A stretch of DNA of 64,000 nt from Rufibacter tibetensis. GTDB taxonomy: Bacteria > Bacteroidota > Bacteroidia > Cytophagales > Hymenobacteraceae. Below, piece after piece: positions 1-8,374 of this stretch. How positions within the stretch are numbered: the stretch's first letter is position 1; each line of letters starts with the position of its first letter. The stretch spans positions 124,001 through 188,000 of the forward strand of contig NZ_CP012643.1 in assembly GCF_001310085.1 (NCBI RefSeq), read 5' to 3'. A program made the position numbers and the translations under genes. The notes under the pieces were generated by a model. The model was given only the letters and a program-made list of their open reading frames with translations, ran no database searches and was not told the origin of the DNA.

Positions 1-351
1 AGGGAACGCGTTGGTCCATAATCTATCTGCCCGGCTGTTATTGGAATTGATCACCCCTCTGCCTGACAGGTCCATTACCAGGAAGTTCTCGTCGGCATCT
101 CTGCCATAGGTAACTTCATCTGTTCCCGTTTGAGTAGTGTTATAATAGTAAGCATCTCCGTAGATATAGCGCAGATGAGCATACATAGACGTTAGACCTC
201 CTTGTACACCTCTCTCGCTCTGGAAGTATTCAGGTGTATAAAGGCTGCGAGGCTCCTCCTCCAGGATATCTGAGCACCCTGCCGCGGACATAGAGATCAC
301 GGCTGCTCCAATCAGAAACTTTATTTTAAAACTCTTCATTTTTGTCTTCAT
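1..351 (-). CDS. SusD/RagB-family outer-membrane lipoprotein (N-terminal part, cut by window edge)
   Basis: This is the surface glycan-binding partner of SusC. Translating the minus strand from 351 gives 117 residues: a signal peptide, a lipobox ending at Cys26 (SAAGC), and then the typical mature SusD start with ILEEEP, TPEYF and a helical stretch. The ATG at 351 overlaps the susC stop (TAATG, one shared base), which implies translational coupling. A second in-frame ATG at 339 is the alternative start. The gene continues beyond base 1, so the substrate-binding region is not visible. Pairing with SusC and neighbouring GH67/GH10 genes suggests xylan-derived ligands; that is inference. Confidence 0.9.
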   Translation of the reverse strand, partial: MKTKMKSFKIKFLIGAAVISMSAAGCSDILEEEPRSLYTPEYFQSERGVQGGLTSMYAHLRYIYGDAYYYNTTQTGTDEVTYGRDADENFLVMDLSGRGVINSNNSRADRLWTNAFP

Positions 352-3300
352 TAGAATGTAACGTTTAAGCCCACTAAGTAGCTGCGGGTGGCAGGTGCGT
401 TCGTGCCAATCGTTAGCAGACGGTTTGGAGTACCTGTAGTTACTGCCACATTTTGGTCGGCGTAAGAGTTGGTTTCAGGATCCATACCAGATTCTCTGTG
501 GTAAGGTGAGAACATCACAAATGGGTTCTGAGCAGTCACATAAAGGCGTAGTCTGTTCACACCAGCGTTTTTCAACCACGCGTTGTTGTCAAAGTTATAG
601 CCAAGAGAGATGGTACGTACTTTCATGTAAGAGGCATCAAAGTAGCTAAGAGTACTGGCATACTTTGGGTTATCACCGCTCGCGATTCCACCTGGTTTAG
701 GGAATCTGGCATCTGTGTTCTCAGGTGTCCAATAGTCCACTTTCACGTTTCCACGGCGGCCGTTCATCATGTTAAGGTAACCTGCTGACCCGTAAAGAGT
801 ACTGATCAAAATACCGCCGTTCTGGAAGGCACCTACTGCGCTCAAATCAAATCCTTTGTAAGCAAGGCGGGTGTTGAAACCACCCTGGAAGTTAGGATTC
901 ACATCCAGAATTTGCCGGTCCTGAGGTCCAATGGCTCTGGCAGGTGTACCATCAGGTTTGTATTCGCCGGTGTATTTCACTTTGATCATACCTACGTTTC
1001 CGCCTGGCTCAAGAATGTTTCTGTACGGATCTTCTTCCTGCCACAAACCTATTCTCTCGTAGTCATAGATTACGTTGATAGGCTGGCCAACAAACCACCA
1101 GTTTCCTTCGTCTCTCTGTTGCTCACCGGCAAGTGATACAATCTTGTTGCGGTTAGCATACATGTTGACACCAGCTTCCCATGTAAAGCCGTTCAGGTTA
1201 TCCAAGATCACGCCGTTCAAAGAAAGCTCCACCCCTTTGTTCTGGGTAGCTCCAATATTTGCAGTATAGCTGCTCACACCAGACGTGAAAGGCAAGGGAA
1301 GACCAAGCAGAATGTCTTCTGTGTTGGTGATGTAGTACTCCACTGTACCAGACAAACGATTGTTCAGGGCAGCGAAATCTAACCCGTAGTTCCAGGTTTT
1401 AGAAAATTCCCATCCTAAATTAGGGTTAGGCAATTGGGTAACAAAGAGACCAGTTTGGTAATTGGTAGGACCAAAGTTGTAAGGTCTGGTGGCTAGTAGT
1501 CCAAGAGTTGAATAAGGAGCAATAGATTGATTTGAAGTTCTACCGTATCCAACACGCAGTTTCAGCATGTTGATGGCAGAAACACTCTCCATGAATCTTT
1601 CTCTGGCAACGTTCCATCCTAATGAAAGGGCAGGATAGGTATGCCACTTATACCCAGGGGCAAGTCTTGAAGACCCATCAGAGCGAACGGTTGCGGTCAA
1701 CATGTAACGATCATCATACGAGTACATCACACGACCCATATAAGACAATAAACCACTCTTGAAATATTGCTGATCGCCTGGGCTCACCGTGATCTCTCCT
1801 GCGGCCAGTCCTAAATTGTAATACTGGAATCCGTCTGAAGGAATATCTCTGGCGGCAATGCGTGATCTGTTGAATTTTGTATCAGAGGCAGAATATAAAC
1901 CTACCGCATTTATATTATGCTTTCCAGCAAATGTGCGGTCATACGATACAATGTTTTCAATGGTCCAGTCTGTTGTGATCTGGTTGCTAACAGAGGCAGT
2001 AGAAACAGTGGTAGGATTGACAGCATTAATTCCCTGCCCGGTGTAAGCGCCACCTTGAGCCTGACGATAATTAACACCCAAGTTGATACGATATTTCAAG
2101 CCCTCTACTCCAGGAATTTTAACTTCCCCAAAGAATGTATTGTAAGAAGCCATAGATCTGGTTTCACTTAACCATCTGTCTCTGTTATCTTCTACCACGT
2201 CTCTGGTGTACACCCACTGCTCATCCAATGGCATTCTAACGGTTCTCTTCAGAGTACCATCAGGGTTGTACGGGTTAGCAATTGGAGACATGCTTAACAC
2301 TCCGTACAAGCCCACGTTAGAACCTTCAGACAAACTGTAGGTATTGTTTGTGGTGAAACCTAAACGGAAATATTTTCCAACGCCTTGATCAAGTGTACCA
2401 CGCACGGTATAACGGGTGTACTGCTGCGTTGGGATTACGCCTTCTTCCTGGTAATACCCAGCATTGAAATTGTAACGGCCGTTTTCAGTACCACCAGAAA
2501 CACCTAAGTTTTGGTTTGTTTGAATACCCGTTCTGTAAAGCAGATCCTGCCAATCAGTGTTTACATCATCAGCCTCATCTAAGGCGTTGGTGTACTGACC
2601 CGCTGCTTTGCGAAGAGCAACAAACTCAGGACCACTCATCATGGGGTATTTAGAGAAAATTGTTTTAGCACCAACAAAACCATCATAAGTGATTTGTGGC
2701 TTTTGGCCTGCTTTGCCTCCTTTCGTGGTGATCAAAACAACTCCGTTTGCGCCCCTGGATCCATAAATAGCAGTAGCAGACGCATCCTTCAGGATGTCAA
2801 CACTTTGAATATCATTCGGGTTGATGTCTCCAATGGATCCTGGGAAAGGAATACCATCTAATACTATTAAGGGATCGTTGCTGGCTGAAAGCGAACGAGT
2901 ACCACGTATACGGATTTGCATACCAGCACCTGGCTGTGAGGAAGACTGTGAAAACTCCACACCTGGCAGACGTCCTTGCAGAGCTTGCGAAATATTTGCC
3001 GCTGGCACTTCACGTAATGCATCTCCACTAATGGAAGCTACTGAACCAGTTACCGCTTCTGCTTTCTGGGTACCATACCCTACTACCACCACCTCATCCA
3101 GGGTCTGCTGGTCAGTGGCCAGGGTCACATTAATCGTGCTTCTGTTATTGATCGCTACTTCCTGGGGGATATACCCAATGAAAGAATACACCAACGTTCC
3201 GGTACCACTTGGAACCGAAATAGAGTAATTACCTTCCACATCTGTGGGAGCAGCAGTGGTTGTTCCTTTCAAAAGAACGGTTACCCCAGGCAAACCTCCT

Positions 3301-3461
3301 CCGGTTTTATCGGTCACTCTCCCAGAAACCGTCAAGCTCTGCGCCATGGCCGGCACACTCATCAGCAGAGAAACCACTAGCAACATGGCTAGCTTAAGGA
3401 TTTCAGGCTTCTTCAGAAGCGAAATCGTTGATCTGGGATTTTGGGTAATATTACCTTTCAT
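351..3461 (-). CDS. SusC/RagA-family TonB-dependent outer-membrane transporter
   Basis: TonB-dependent importer of oligosaccharides across the outer membrane. The 1036 residues contain a signal region ending near residue 40 (VPAMA-Q), a carboxypeptidase-regulatory-like domain at about 43-115, a TonB box (DEVVVVGYG, 122-130), a plug domain at about 135-250 with the SusC hallmark around DILKDASATAIYGSRGANG, and then the beta-barrel to the C-terminus. Length is normal for SusC. It is the first gene of a susC-susD operon on the minus strand and is divergent from the LacI-family gene. A palindromic site about 205 bp upstream matches one in front of the GH10 xylanase. Xylo-oligosaccharide specificity is inferred from context only. 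Confidence 0.95.
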   Translation of the reverse strand: MKGNITQNPRSTISLLKKPEILKLAMLLVVSLLMSVPAMAQSLTVSGRVTDKTGGGLPGVTVLLKGTTTAAPTDVEGNYSISVPSGTGTLVYSFIGYIPQEVAINNRSTINVTLATDQQTLDEVVVVGYGTQKAEAVTGSVASISGDALREVPAANISQALQGRLPGVEFSQSSSQPGAGMQIRIRGTRSLSASNDPLIVLDGIPFPGSIGDINPNDIQSVDILKDASATAIYGSRGANGVVLITTKGGKAGQKPQITYDGFVGAKTIFSKYPMMSGPEFVALRKAAGQYTNALDEADDVNTDWQDLLYRTGIQTNQNLGVSGGTENGRYNFNAGYYQEEGVIPTQQYTRYTVRGTLDQGVGKYFRLGFTTNNTYSLSEGSNVGLYGVLSMSPIANPYNPDGTLKRTVRMPLDEQWVYTRDVVEDNRDRWLSETRSMASYNTFFGEVKIPGVEGLKYRINLGVNYRQAQGGAYTGQGINAVNPTTVSTASVSNQITTDWTIENIVSYDRTFAGKHNINAVGLYSASDTKFNRSRIAARDIPSDGFQYYNLGLAAGEITVSPGDQQYFKSGLLSYMGRVMYSYDDRYMLTATVRSDGSSRLAPGYKWHTYPALSLGWNVARERFMESVSAINMLKLRVGYGRTSNQSIAPYSTLGLLATRPYNFGPTNYQTGLFVTQLPNPNLGWEFSKTWNYGLDFAALNNRLSGTVEYYITNTEDILLGLPLPFTSGVSSYTANIGATQNKGVELSLNGVILDNLNGFTWEAGVNMYANRNKIVSLAGEQQRDEGNWWFVGQPINVIYDYERIGLWQEEDPYRNILEPGGNVGMIKVKYTGEYKPDGTPARAIGPQDRQILDVNPNFQGGFNTRLAYKGFDLSAVGAFQNGGILISTLYGSAGYLNMMNGRRGNVKVDYWTPENTDARFPKPGGIASGDNPKYASTLSYFDASYMKVRTISLGYNFDNNAWLKNAGVNRLRLYVTAQNPFVMFSPYHRESGMDPETNSYADQNVAVTTGTPNRLLTIGTNAPATRSYLVGLNVTF

Positions 3462-3664
3462 ACATATTTAATTTAGTTGATTAGTATTGGTGAGGGTAAG
3501 CATAATTAAAATAAAGTGTTGTAAAGTGGTTGTATAGGATTGCTACCTTTCAGGTGTAAAATCTTCTTTCCTTTAGTAGGCATGAAATTATCTTGAAGCC
3601 TATTCAAATTGTTTTACCAACCAGAAACAATACTTGTGAATAGGGTAGAAAAAAATCAGACCTC

Positions 3665-3680
3665 ATGCCATCGATGGCAT
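3665..3680. promoter_or_regulatory. Perfect 16-bp palindrome upstream of susC (LacI-type operator candidate)
   Basis: ATGCCATCGATGGCAT is its own reverse complement and has a central CG, as LacI/GalR-family operators usually do. Nearly the same site lies upstream of the xylanase (8318-8333). With flanks, 20 of 22 bases agree, in the same orientation relative to the downstream gene. Confidence 0.6.
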
Positions 3681-4003
3681 AAACTCTATTCCATCTTTTC
3701 TCATTCTTCACTTCTCTACAAACTTGAATATAATTTTCAAATAATACAACCGATTTCATAAAACTTTTCAAAAAAAGAATCCCTTATCTTGGCTTTAAAT
3801 TTTAATTATGTGAATAATCACTGGTTTTAAGATGCAACAAGAAAAGCATTCTAAGCACTCCTTCCTTCAATTAACAAAATCAAATCGTCCTAATCTGGCT
3901 TTATTAGCCTATCAAACTTAAAATAGGTCAAAATTTTGTTTCATTCAATTAAAGAATGTAGTTTCAGAAGTGCTTAGATTTTCCTATATTTAGAAATAGA
4001 GGC

Positions 4004-4036
4004 ATTGTTAATATTGAAACCGATTTCATATATTTG
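4004..4036 (+). promoter_or_regulatory. Bacteroidota-type promoter of the LacI-family gene
   Basis: A TATATTTG at 4029-4036 matches the -7 consensus TAnnTTTG exactly. An ATTG at 4004-4007 sits 21 nt upstream, in the place of the -33 TTTG. The predicted transcription start is near 4043, giving a short leader before the ATG at 4058. Confidence 0.55.
4015..4028. promoter_or_regulatory. cre-like operator overlapping the lacI promoter
   Basis: TGAAACCGATTTCA fits the LacI/GalR-type pattern TGWAANCGNTNWCA (the catabolite-responsive element) at every position. It lies between the -33 and -7 elements of the regulator's own promoter, as expected for autoregulation. A partial copy is at 3745-3758. Confidence 0.55.
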
Positions 4037-4057
4037 TTACAGCACGAAGTTACCAGC

Positions 4058-5110
4058 ATGGAGAAGGATATCACGATATACGACATAGCAAGAGAACTGG
4101 ACTTGTCTCCCACTACTATTAGCAGGGCCTTGAATGACCACCCGGCGGTGAACAAGAAGACAAAACAGAGAATCTCTGATGCGGCTGCGCAGATGGGGTA
4201 TCGTTCTAATCTATTTGCCAGTAATCTTAGAACGCAGCGCACCAATACCATTGGGGTCATTGTTCCCCGGTTGAACAGCCCCTTTATGTCTTCTGTCCTG
4301 GCAGGTATGGAAAAAGTGGCGAATGATGCAGGCTATAACCTGATCATCAGCCAGTCATTGGAGACGTTGCAGAAAGAAGTTGCCAATGCCAAAACCATGT
4401 TTGACAGCCGGGTAGACGGTTTACTGGTTTCCTTGTCTTATGAGACCGAGAACATTGACCACTTTCTGAATATCATCAACAAAGGCATTCCGGTAATTTT
4501 TTACGACAGGGTAGCAGAGCACCGTAACTGTACCAGCATTGTCATTGACAACCTTCAGGCAGCCTACCAGGCCACTTCGCATTTAATTGAACAGGGTTGC
4601 ACCAACATTGTCAACATCACAGGTAACCTGAAAAGGAACGTGTATTCAGATCGTCTTAAGGGGTACAAGTATGCTTTAATTGACCACAATCTGGCGTATA
4701 ATGATGCAAATGTCATCATCAACAACCTGAGTGAAGAAGCCGGCGAAGAAGCAGCGAAAAAGATCCTGAAGATGGATCCTTTGCCGGATGGCATCTTTGT
4801 GTCAAACGACACTTGCGCGGTGAGTTGCATCAAGACCTTAAAACAAGCAGGCGTTTCAGTACCCAGAGACATTGCCGTAGTAGGCTTCAACAATGACGCC
4901 ATCTCCAGAGTAGTGGAGCCAAATCTGACAACCATCAATTACCCGGGTCAGGAAATGGGAGAAGTAGCTGTAAGGGTTTTACTGTTGCAGATGGGTGGCA
5001 ATACGGAACGTATTCCCAGCAATACCATTAATCTACGATCTGAGCTGATCATCCGGGACTCCTCGCTGAGAAGCAAGATTAGCACTAAAAAGAAAGCAAT
5101 CCTTATATAA
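4058..5110 (+). CDS. LacI/GalR-family transcriptional regulator
   Basis: Sugar-responsive DNA-binding repressor or regulator, 350 residues. The N-terminal helix-turn-helix (about 4-38, TIYDIARELDLSPTTISRAL) and hinge are followed by a periplasmic-binding-protein-like sensor domain (IGVIVPRLNSPFMSSVL, DGIFVSNDTCAVSC, IAVVGFNND). I chose the ATG at 4058, which begins MEKDITIYD, as in related regulators. An upstream in-frame TTG at 4034 lies inside the -7 element and is unlikely. It stands between susCD and the xylan-degrading genes, so it probably controls them; the ligand is unknown. Confidence 0.9.
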   Translation: MEKDITIYDIARELDLSPTTISRALNDHPAVNKKTKQRISDAAAQMGYRSNLFASNLRTQRTNTIGVIVPRLNSPFMSSVLAGMEKVANDAGYNLIISQSLETLQKEVANAKTMFDSRVDGLLVSLSYETENIDHFLNIINKGIPVIFYDRVAEHRNCTSIVIDNLQAAYQATSHLIEQGCTNIVNITGNLKRNVYSDRLKGYKYALIDHNLAYNDANVIINNLSEEAGEEAAKKILKMDPLPDGIFVSNDTCAVSCIKTLKQAGVSVPRDIAVVGFNNDAISRVVEPNLTTINYPGQEMGEVAVRVLLLQMGGNTERIPSNTINLRSELIIRDSSLRSKISTKKKAILI

Positions 5111-5163
5111 CAGAAAGCCTTTCCTCTTACCAAAGCATCTGTGGTAAGAGGAAAGGCTTTCTG
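5111..5163 (+). terminator. Terminator hairpin after lacI
   Basis: A perfect 21-bp stem (5111-5131 with 5143-5163) around an 11-nt loop lies immediately after the lacI stop. It separates lacI from the GH67 gene. Confidence 0.8.
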
Positions 5164-5266
5164 TTAAGAAAACATTGTAGTGCTGTTTTCTGCGCAACTT
5201 TCAGAAAAAAGCCTATAAGCAGGCTTAAAATATTTTCCTTCCACAAATCCTCCCCAGACTAGCAAC

Positions 5267-7429
5267 ATGAGCAAGAAAATAGTTATTCGACTCGCCCTTC
5301 TGTTCTCTCTAATCTTCTGGCAGAGTGCTGCCCAGGCGGAAGACGGTTATCGTCTTTGGCAACGCTATGATCTAATTCAAAACAAAGACCTGCTGAAACA
5401 ATACCGCAAAGCTCTTGAGGACGTAACGGTACAAGGTTCCTCCCCTACCCTGACGGTAGTGAAAGATGAACTGCAAATGGGTTTGAGTGGTCTTTTGGGT
5501 TTTAAGGTGACAGTGTCTGATAAAGCGACCAAAAGAGGTTTGGTGGCAGGCACGCCAGAAACATCTTCGCTCATCAAGGAAATGGGCCTGGAACAGAAAC
5601 TGAATGAAGTGGGCCAGGAAGGTTTTCTGCTGCTTTCCCAAAAACACAAAGGAAAAGACTACACCGTTATTGCCGCTAACTCTGAAAAAGGCGTGATGTA
5701 CGGCACCTTCCATCTCCTTAAGTTGCTGCAAACCCAGCAAAGCCTCAAAGACCTGAACGTCAGCAACAGCCCCAAAACCAAACTGCGCATCTTAAACCAC
5801 TGGGACAACCTGGACCGCACCGTGGAGCGCGGATACGCCGGCTTCTCTATCTGGGACTGGCACAAACTGCCAGATTACATTGACCATCGCTACATTGACT
5901 ACGCCCGCGCCAACGCTTCAATTGGCATCAACGGTACGGTGCTTACCAACGTGAACGCCAATTCGCTGGTGCTTACCCCAGAATACCTCAAGAAAGTAAA
6001 AGCCTTAGCCGATGTGTTCCGTCCGTACGGCATCAAAGTCTATTTGACAGCACGCTTCAGCTCACCTATTGAATTAGGCAAACTAAAAACGGCTGATCCG
6101 TTGAACCCTGAGGTAAAAGCATGGTGGAAAAACAAGGTGAACGAGATTTACACCTATATTCCTGATTTTGGCGGGTTTACGGTAAAAGCAAACTCTGAAG
6201 GACAGCCCGGCCCCCAGAATTACAATCGATCTCATGCAGACGGTGCCAACATGATGGCCGAGGTACTGGCCCCTAAAGGTGGCATTGTGATGTGGCGTGC
6301 CTTCGTGTATGACAACAATGTGCCCGATGACCGTCACAAGCAAGCGTACACCGAGTTCAAGCCATTGGATGGCACCTTCCAGGGCAATGTGATGGTGCAG
6401 GTAAAGAACGGCGCCATTGACTTCCAGCCCCGGGAGCCTTTCCATCCACTGTTCGGCGCCATGCCTAAAACGCCGCTCATGATGGAGTTTCAGATCACGC
6501 AGGAATACCTTGGGCAAGGCACCCACTTGGCGTATTTGGCTCCAATGTTCAAAGAAACCTTGGAGTCTGACACGTATGCCAAGGGCAATGGTTCTACCGT
6601 GGCAAAAGTAGTAGACGGAAGTTTAAACAACCACGCCATCTCGGGCATGGCCGGCGTCGCCAACATTGGGAACGACATCAACTGGACCAGCCATCCGTTT
6701 GGGCAAGCCAACTGGTACGCCTTCGGCCGCTTAGCCTGGGACCATGCCTTAACCTCTGAAGACATTGCCGACGAGTGGATTAAAATGACATTTTCTAACT
6801 CTCCGGCGCAAGTAGCGCCTATCAAAAAAATGATGATGGGCTCCCGCGAAGCAGTGGTGAATTACATGACGCCTATGGGCTTGCACCACCTCATGGGTTG
6901 GAGCCACCACTACGGCCCGGGACCATGGATCAAAGATAAGCCGCGCGCTGACTGGACTTCCGTGTATTACCACCGCGCCGATGAAAAAGGCATAGGCTTT
7001 GACCGCACCAAGACCGGTAGCAACGCCCTTTCGCAGTACGCTCCAGAAGTGCAGGCGCTATGGGGAAACCCTACTACCTGCCCAGAGGAAGTGTTGCTTT
7101 GGTTCCACCACGTAGCCTGGGATGCGAAAACAAAATCCGGCAGAACGCTGTGGGACGAACTGTGCTATCGCTACTCTGGGGGCGTAGACTCTGTAAGAAC
7201 CATGCAGAAAACCTGGAATGCATTGGAAGGACAAGTAGACAAGGAAAGACACCAGCAAGTGAAGCAGTACCTGGCCATCCAGGAAAAGGATGCCCGTTGG
7301 TGGCGCGATGCCTGTCTGCTGTATTTCCAGACGTTTTCCAAAAGACCTATTCCGCAAGAACTTGAAAAGCCACAAGGCACTTTAGAGGAGTATATGAAAA
7401 TAGATCCCAAATTTGCGCCTGGCATTTAA
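5267..7429 (+). CDS. aguA: GH67 alpha-glucuronidase
   Basis: Removes (4-O-methyl-)D-glucuronic acid from xylo-oligosaccharides. The 720 residues start with a signal peptide (cleavage near QAAQA, about residue 24), so the enzyme is probably periplasmic. Family hallmarks are clear: a GH67 N-terminal domain, a catalytic TIM barrel with the acid in KANSEGQPGP (E311), and the catalytic base pair D385 (GAIDFQPREP) and E413 (MMEFQITQEYLG). Spacings between these residues (74 and 28) closely follow those of characterised GH67 enzymes. Length is normal. An SDR oxidoreductase follows after 18 nt, suggesting one transcript. It fits the glucuronoxylan role of this locus. Confidence 0.95.
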   Translation: MSKKIVIRLALLFSLIFWQSAAQAEDGYRLWQRYDLIQNKDLLKQYRKALEDVTVQGSSPTLTVVKDELQMGLSGLLGFKVTVSDKATKRGLVAGTPETSSLIKEMGLEQKLNEVGQEGFLLLSQKHKGKDYTVIAANSEKGVMYGTFHLLKLLQTQQSLKDLNVSNSPKTKLRILNHWDNLDRTVERGYAGFSIWDWHKLPDYIDHRYIDYARANASIGINGTVLTNVNANSLVLTPEYLKKVKALADVFRPYGIKVYLTARFSSPIELGKLKTADPLNPEVKAWWKNKVNEIYTYIPDFGGFTVKANSEGQPGPQNYNRSHADGANMMAEVLAPKGGIVMWRAFVYDNNVPDDRHKQAYTEFKPLDGTFQGNVMVQVKNGAIDFQPREPFHPLFGAMPKTPLMMEFQITQEYLGQGTHLAYLAPMFKETLESDTYAKGNGSTVAKVVDGSLNNHAISGMAGVANIGNDINWTSHPFGQANWYAFGRLAWDHALTSEDIADEWIKMTFSNSPAQVAPIKKMMMGSREAVVNYMTPMGLHHLMGWSHHYGPGPWIKDKPRADWTSVYYHRADEKGIGFDRTKTGSNALSQYAPEVQALWGNPTTCPEEVLLWFHHVAWDAKTKSGRTLWDELCYRYSGGVDSVRTMQKTWNALEGQVDKERHQQVKQYLAIQEKDARWWRDACLLYFQTFSKRPIPQELEKPQGTLEEYMKIDPKFAPGI

Positions 7430-7447
7430 CATTGATTTAAAAACCAC

Positions 7448-8200
7448 ATGACTCAAAACACCGCATCTAAAACCGCCATTGTTACTGGTGGTGCCTCAGG
7501 AATAGGCCTGGCCATTGTAGAGAAGTTTATCCAGCAAAACATCAAAACCATTGTCATAGGCCGCGATGAGCAGAAACTAAAAGATGTAAAAGACAAATTT
7601 GGGGAGCTTTGCATTACAGAATCGTATGACCTGAGCAACCTGGAAGGTATTCCGGCTCTGGTAGAAAGACTGGCTCAGGAGCACGGCAGGCTGGATATTC
7701 TGGTGAACAACGCGGGCATTAACCAGAAAAAGCCTTTTGTGGAGGTAACTGATGAGGAATTCCAGCGCATCAACACCACAAACGTGACGGCTGTCTTCGC
7801 CTTGAGCCGCGAAGTGGTGAAAACAATGTTGCCGCACGGAGATGGTTCTATCGTGAACATCAGTTCCATGGCCTCGCAGTACGGTATCCCGAAGGTAATT
7901 TCCTACACCGCTTCTAAATCGGCGATAGAGGGAATGACCCGCGCCATGGCCACCGAGCTTTCCCCGATGGGCATCCGGATCAACTGCGTAGCCCCGGGTT
8001 TTATCAGAACTGCTATGTCGGCTACCGCTATGAAAAGTGACCCTGAGCGTATGAACCGGGCCCTAAGCCGCACACCAATGGGTGATTTCGGATCTCCCGC
8101 CGATGTGGCCGAAGCGGTGTATTTCTTTGCTTCAGATGGCGCCAGGTATGTGACTGGAACCGTGTTACCGGTAGACGGAGGGAACTCCATCGGTTTCTAA
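7448..8200 (+). CDS. SDR-family NAD(P)-dependent oxidoreductase
   Basis: Classical short-chain dehydrogenase of 250 residues: cofactor motif TGGASGIG (13-20), NNAG (87-90), and catalytic Ser140, Tyr153 and Lys157 (YTASK). The C-terminal DGGNSIGF is typical. It begins 18 nt after the alpha-glucuronidase, so the two are probably co-transcribed. Because GH67 releases glucuronate, a plausible role is reduction of a uronate-pathway intermediate such as fructuronate. That is context inference; the sequence alone would also fit gluconate 5-dehydrogenase or an acyl-carrier-protein reductase. Confidence 0.85.
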   Translation: MTQNTASKTAIVTGGASGIGLAIVEKFIQQNIKTIVIGRDEQKLKDVKDKFGELCITESYDLSNLEGIPALVERLAQEHGRLDILVNNAGINQKKPFVEVTDEEFQRINTTNVTAVFALSREVVKTMLPHGDGSIVNISSMASQYGIPKVISYTASKSAIEGMTRAMATELSPMGIRINCVAPGFIRTAMSATAMKSDPERMNRALSRTPMGDFGSPADVAEAVYFFASDGARYVTGTVLPVDGGNSIGF

Positions 8201-8223
8201 GAACTCCCGTATTTAATCAAGGT

Positions 8224-8274
8224 GCCCTTCTGTTTGAGGCTAATTTTTTGAAACAAAAACTCAAACAGAAGGGC
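8224..8274 (+). terminator. Terminator hairpin after the GH67-SDR pair
   Basis: A perfect 15-bp stem (8224-8238 with 8260-8274) lies 23 nt after the SDR stop. Confidence 0.75.
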
Positions 8275-8317
8275 CTTACTTCTCCAAGTATATTTTTTTT
8301 ATCAATTTCGAACCTTT

Positions 8318-8333
8318 ATGCCAACGATGGCAT
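8318..8333. promoter_or_regulatory. Operator candidate upstream of the xylanase, matching the susC site
   Basis: ATGCCAACGATGGCAT differs from the perfect palindrome at 3665-3680 by one base and lies 42 bp before the xylanase start. The flanking bases also agree, so the two genes probably share one regulator, most simply the adjacent LacI-family protein. Confidence 0.6.
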
Positions 8334-8374
8334 TAGTTTTACAAGAACATATCAGCTGATCATATTGAAAGCCC

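Larger units (their letters stand above)
3462..4057. other. Divergent regulatory region between susC and the LacI-family gene
   Basis: No gene is supported in this 596-bp AT-rich gap. It holds a perfect 16-bp palindrome (3665-3680), a cre-like operator (4015-4028) and the lacI promoter. A 13-bp sequence, AACCGATTTCATA, occurs twice in the same orientation, at 3748-3760 and 4018-4030; the first copy looks like one operator half-site with a degenerate left half. I could not identify a convincing -33/-7 pair for susC. Confidence 0.7.

Noticed and set aside
2821-3228. 135-codon frame antisense to susC
   Set aside because: A shadow of the strongly conserved plug-domain coding sequence on the other strand.
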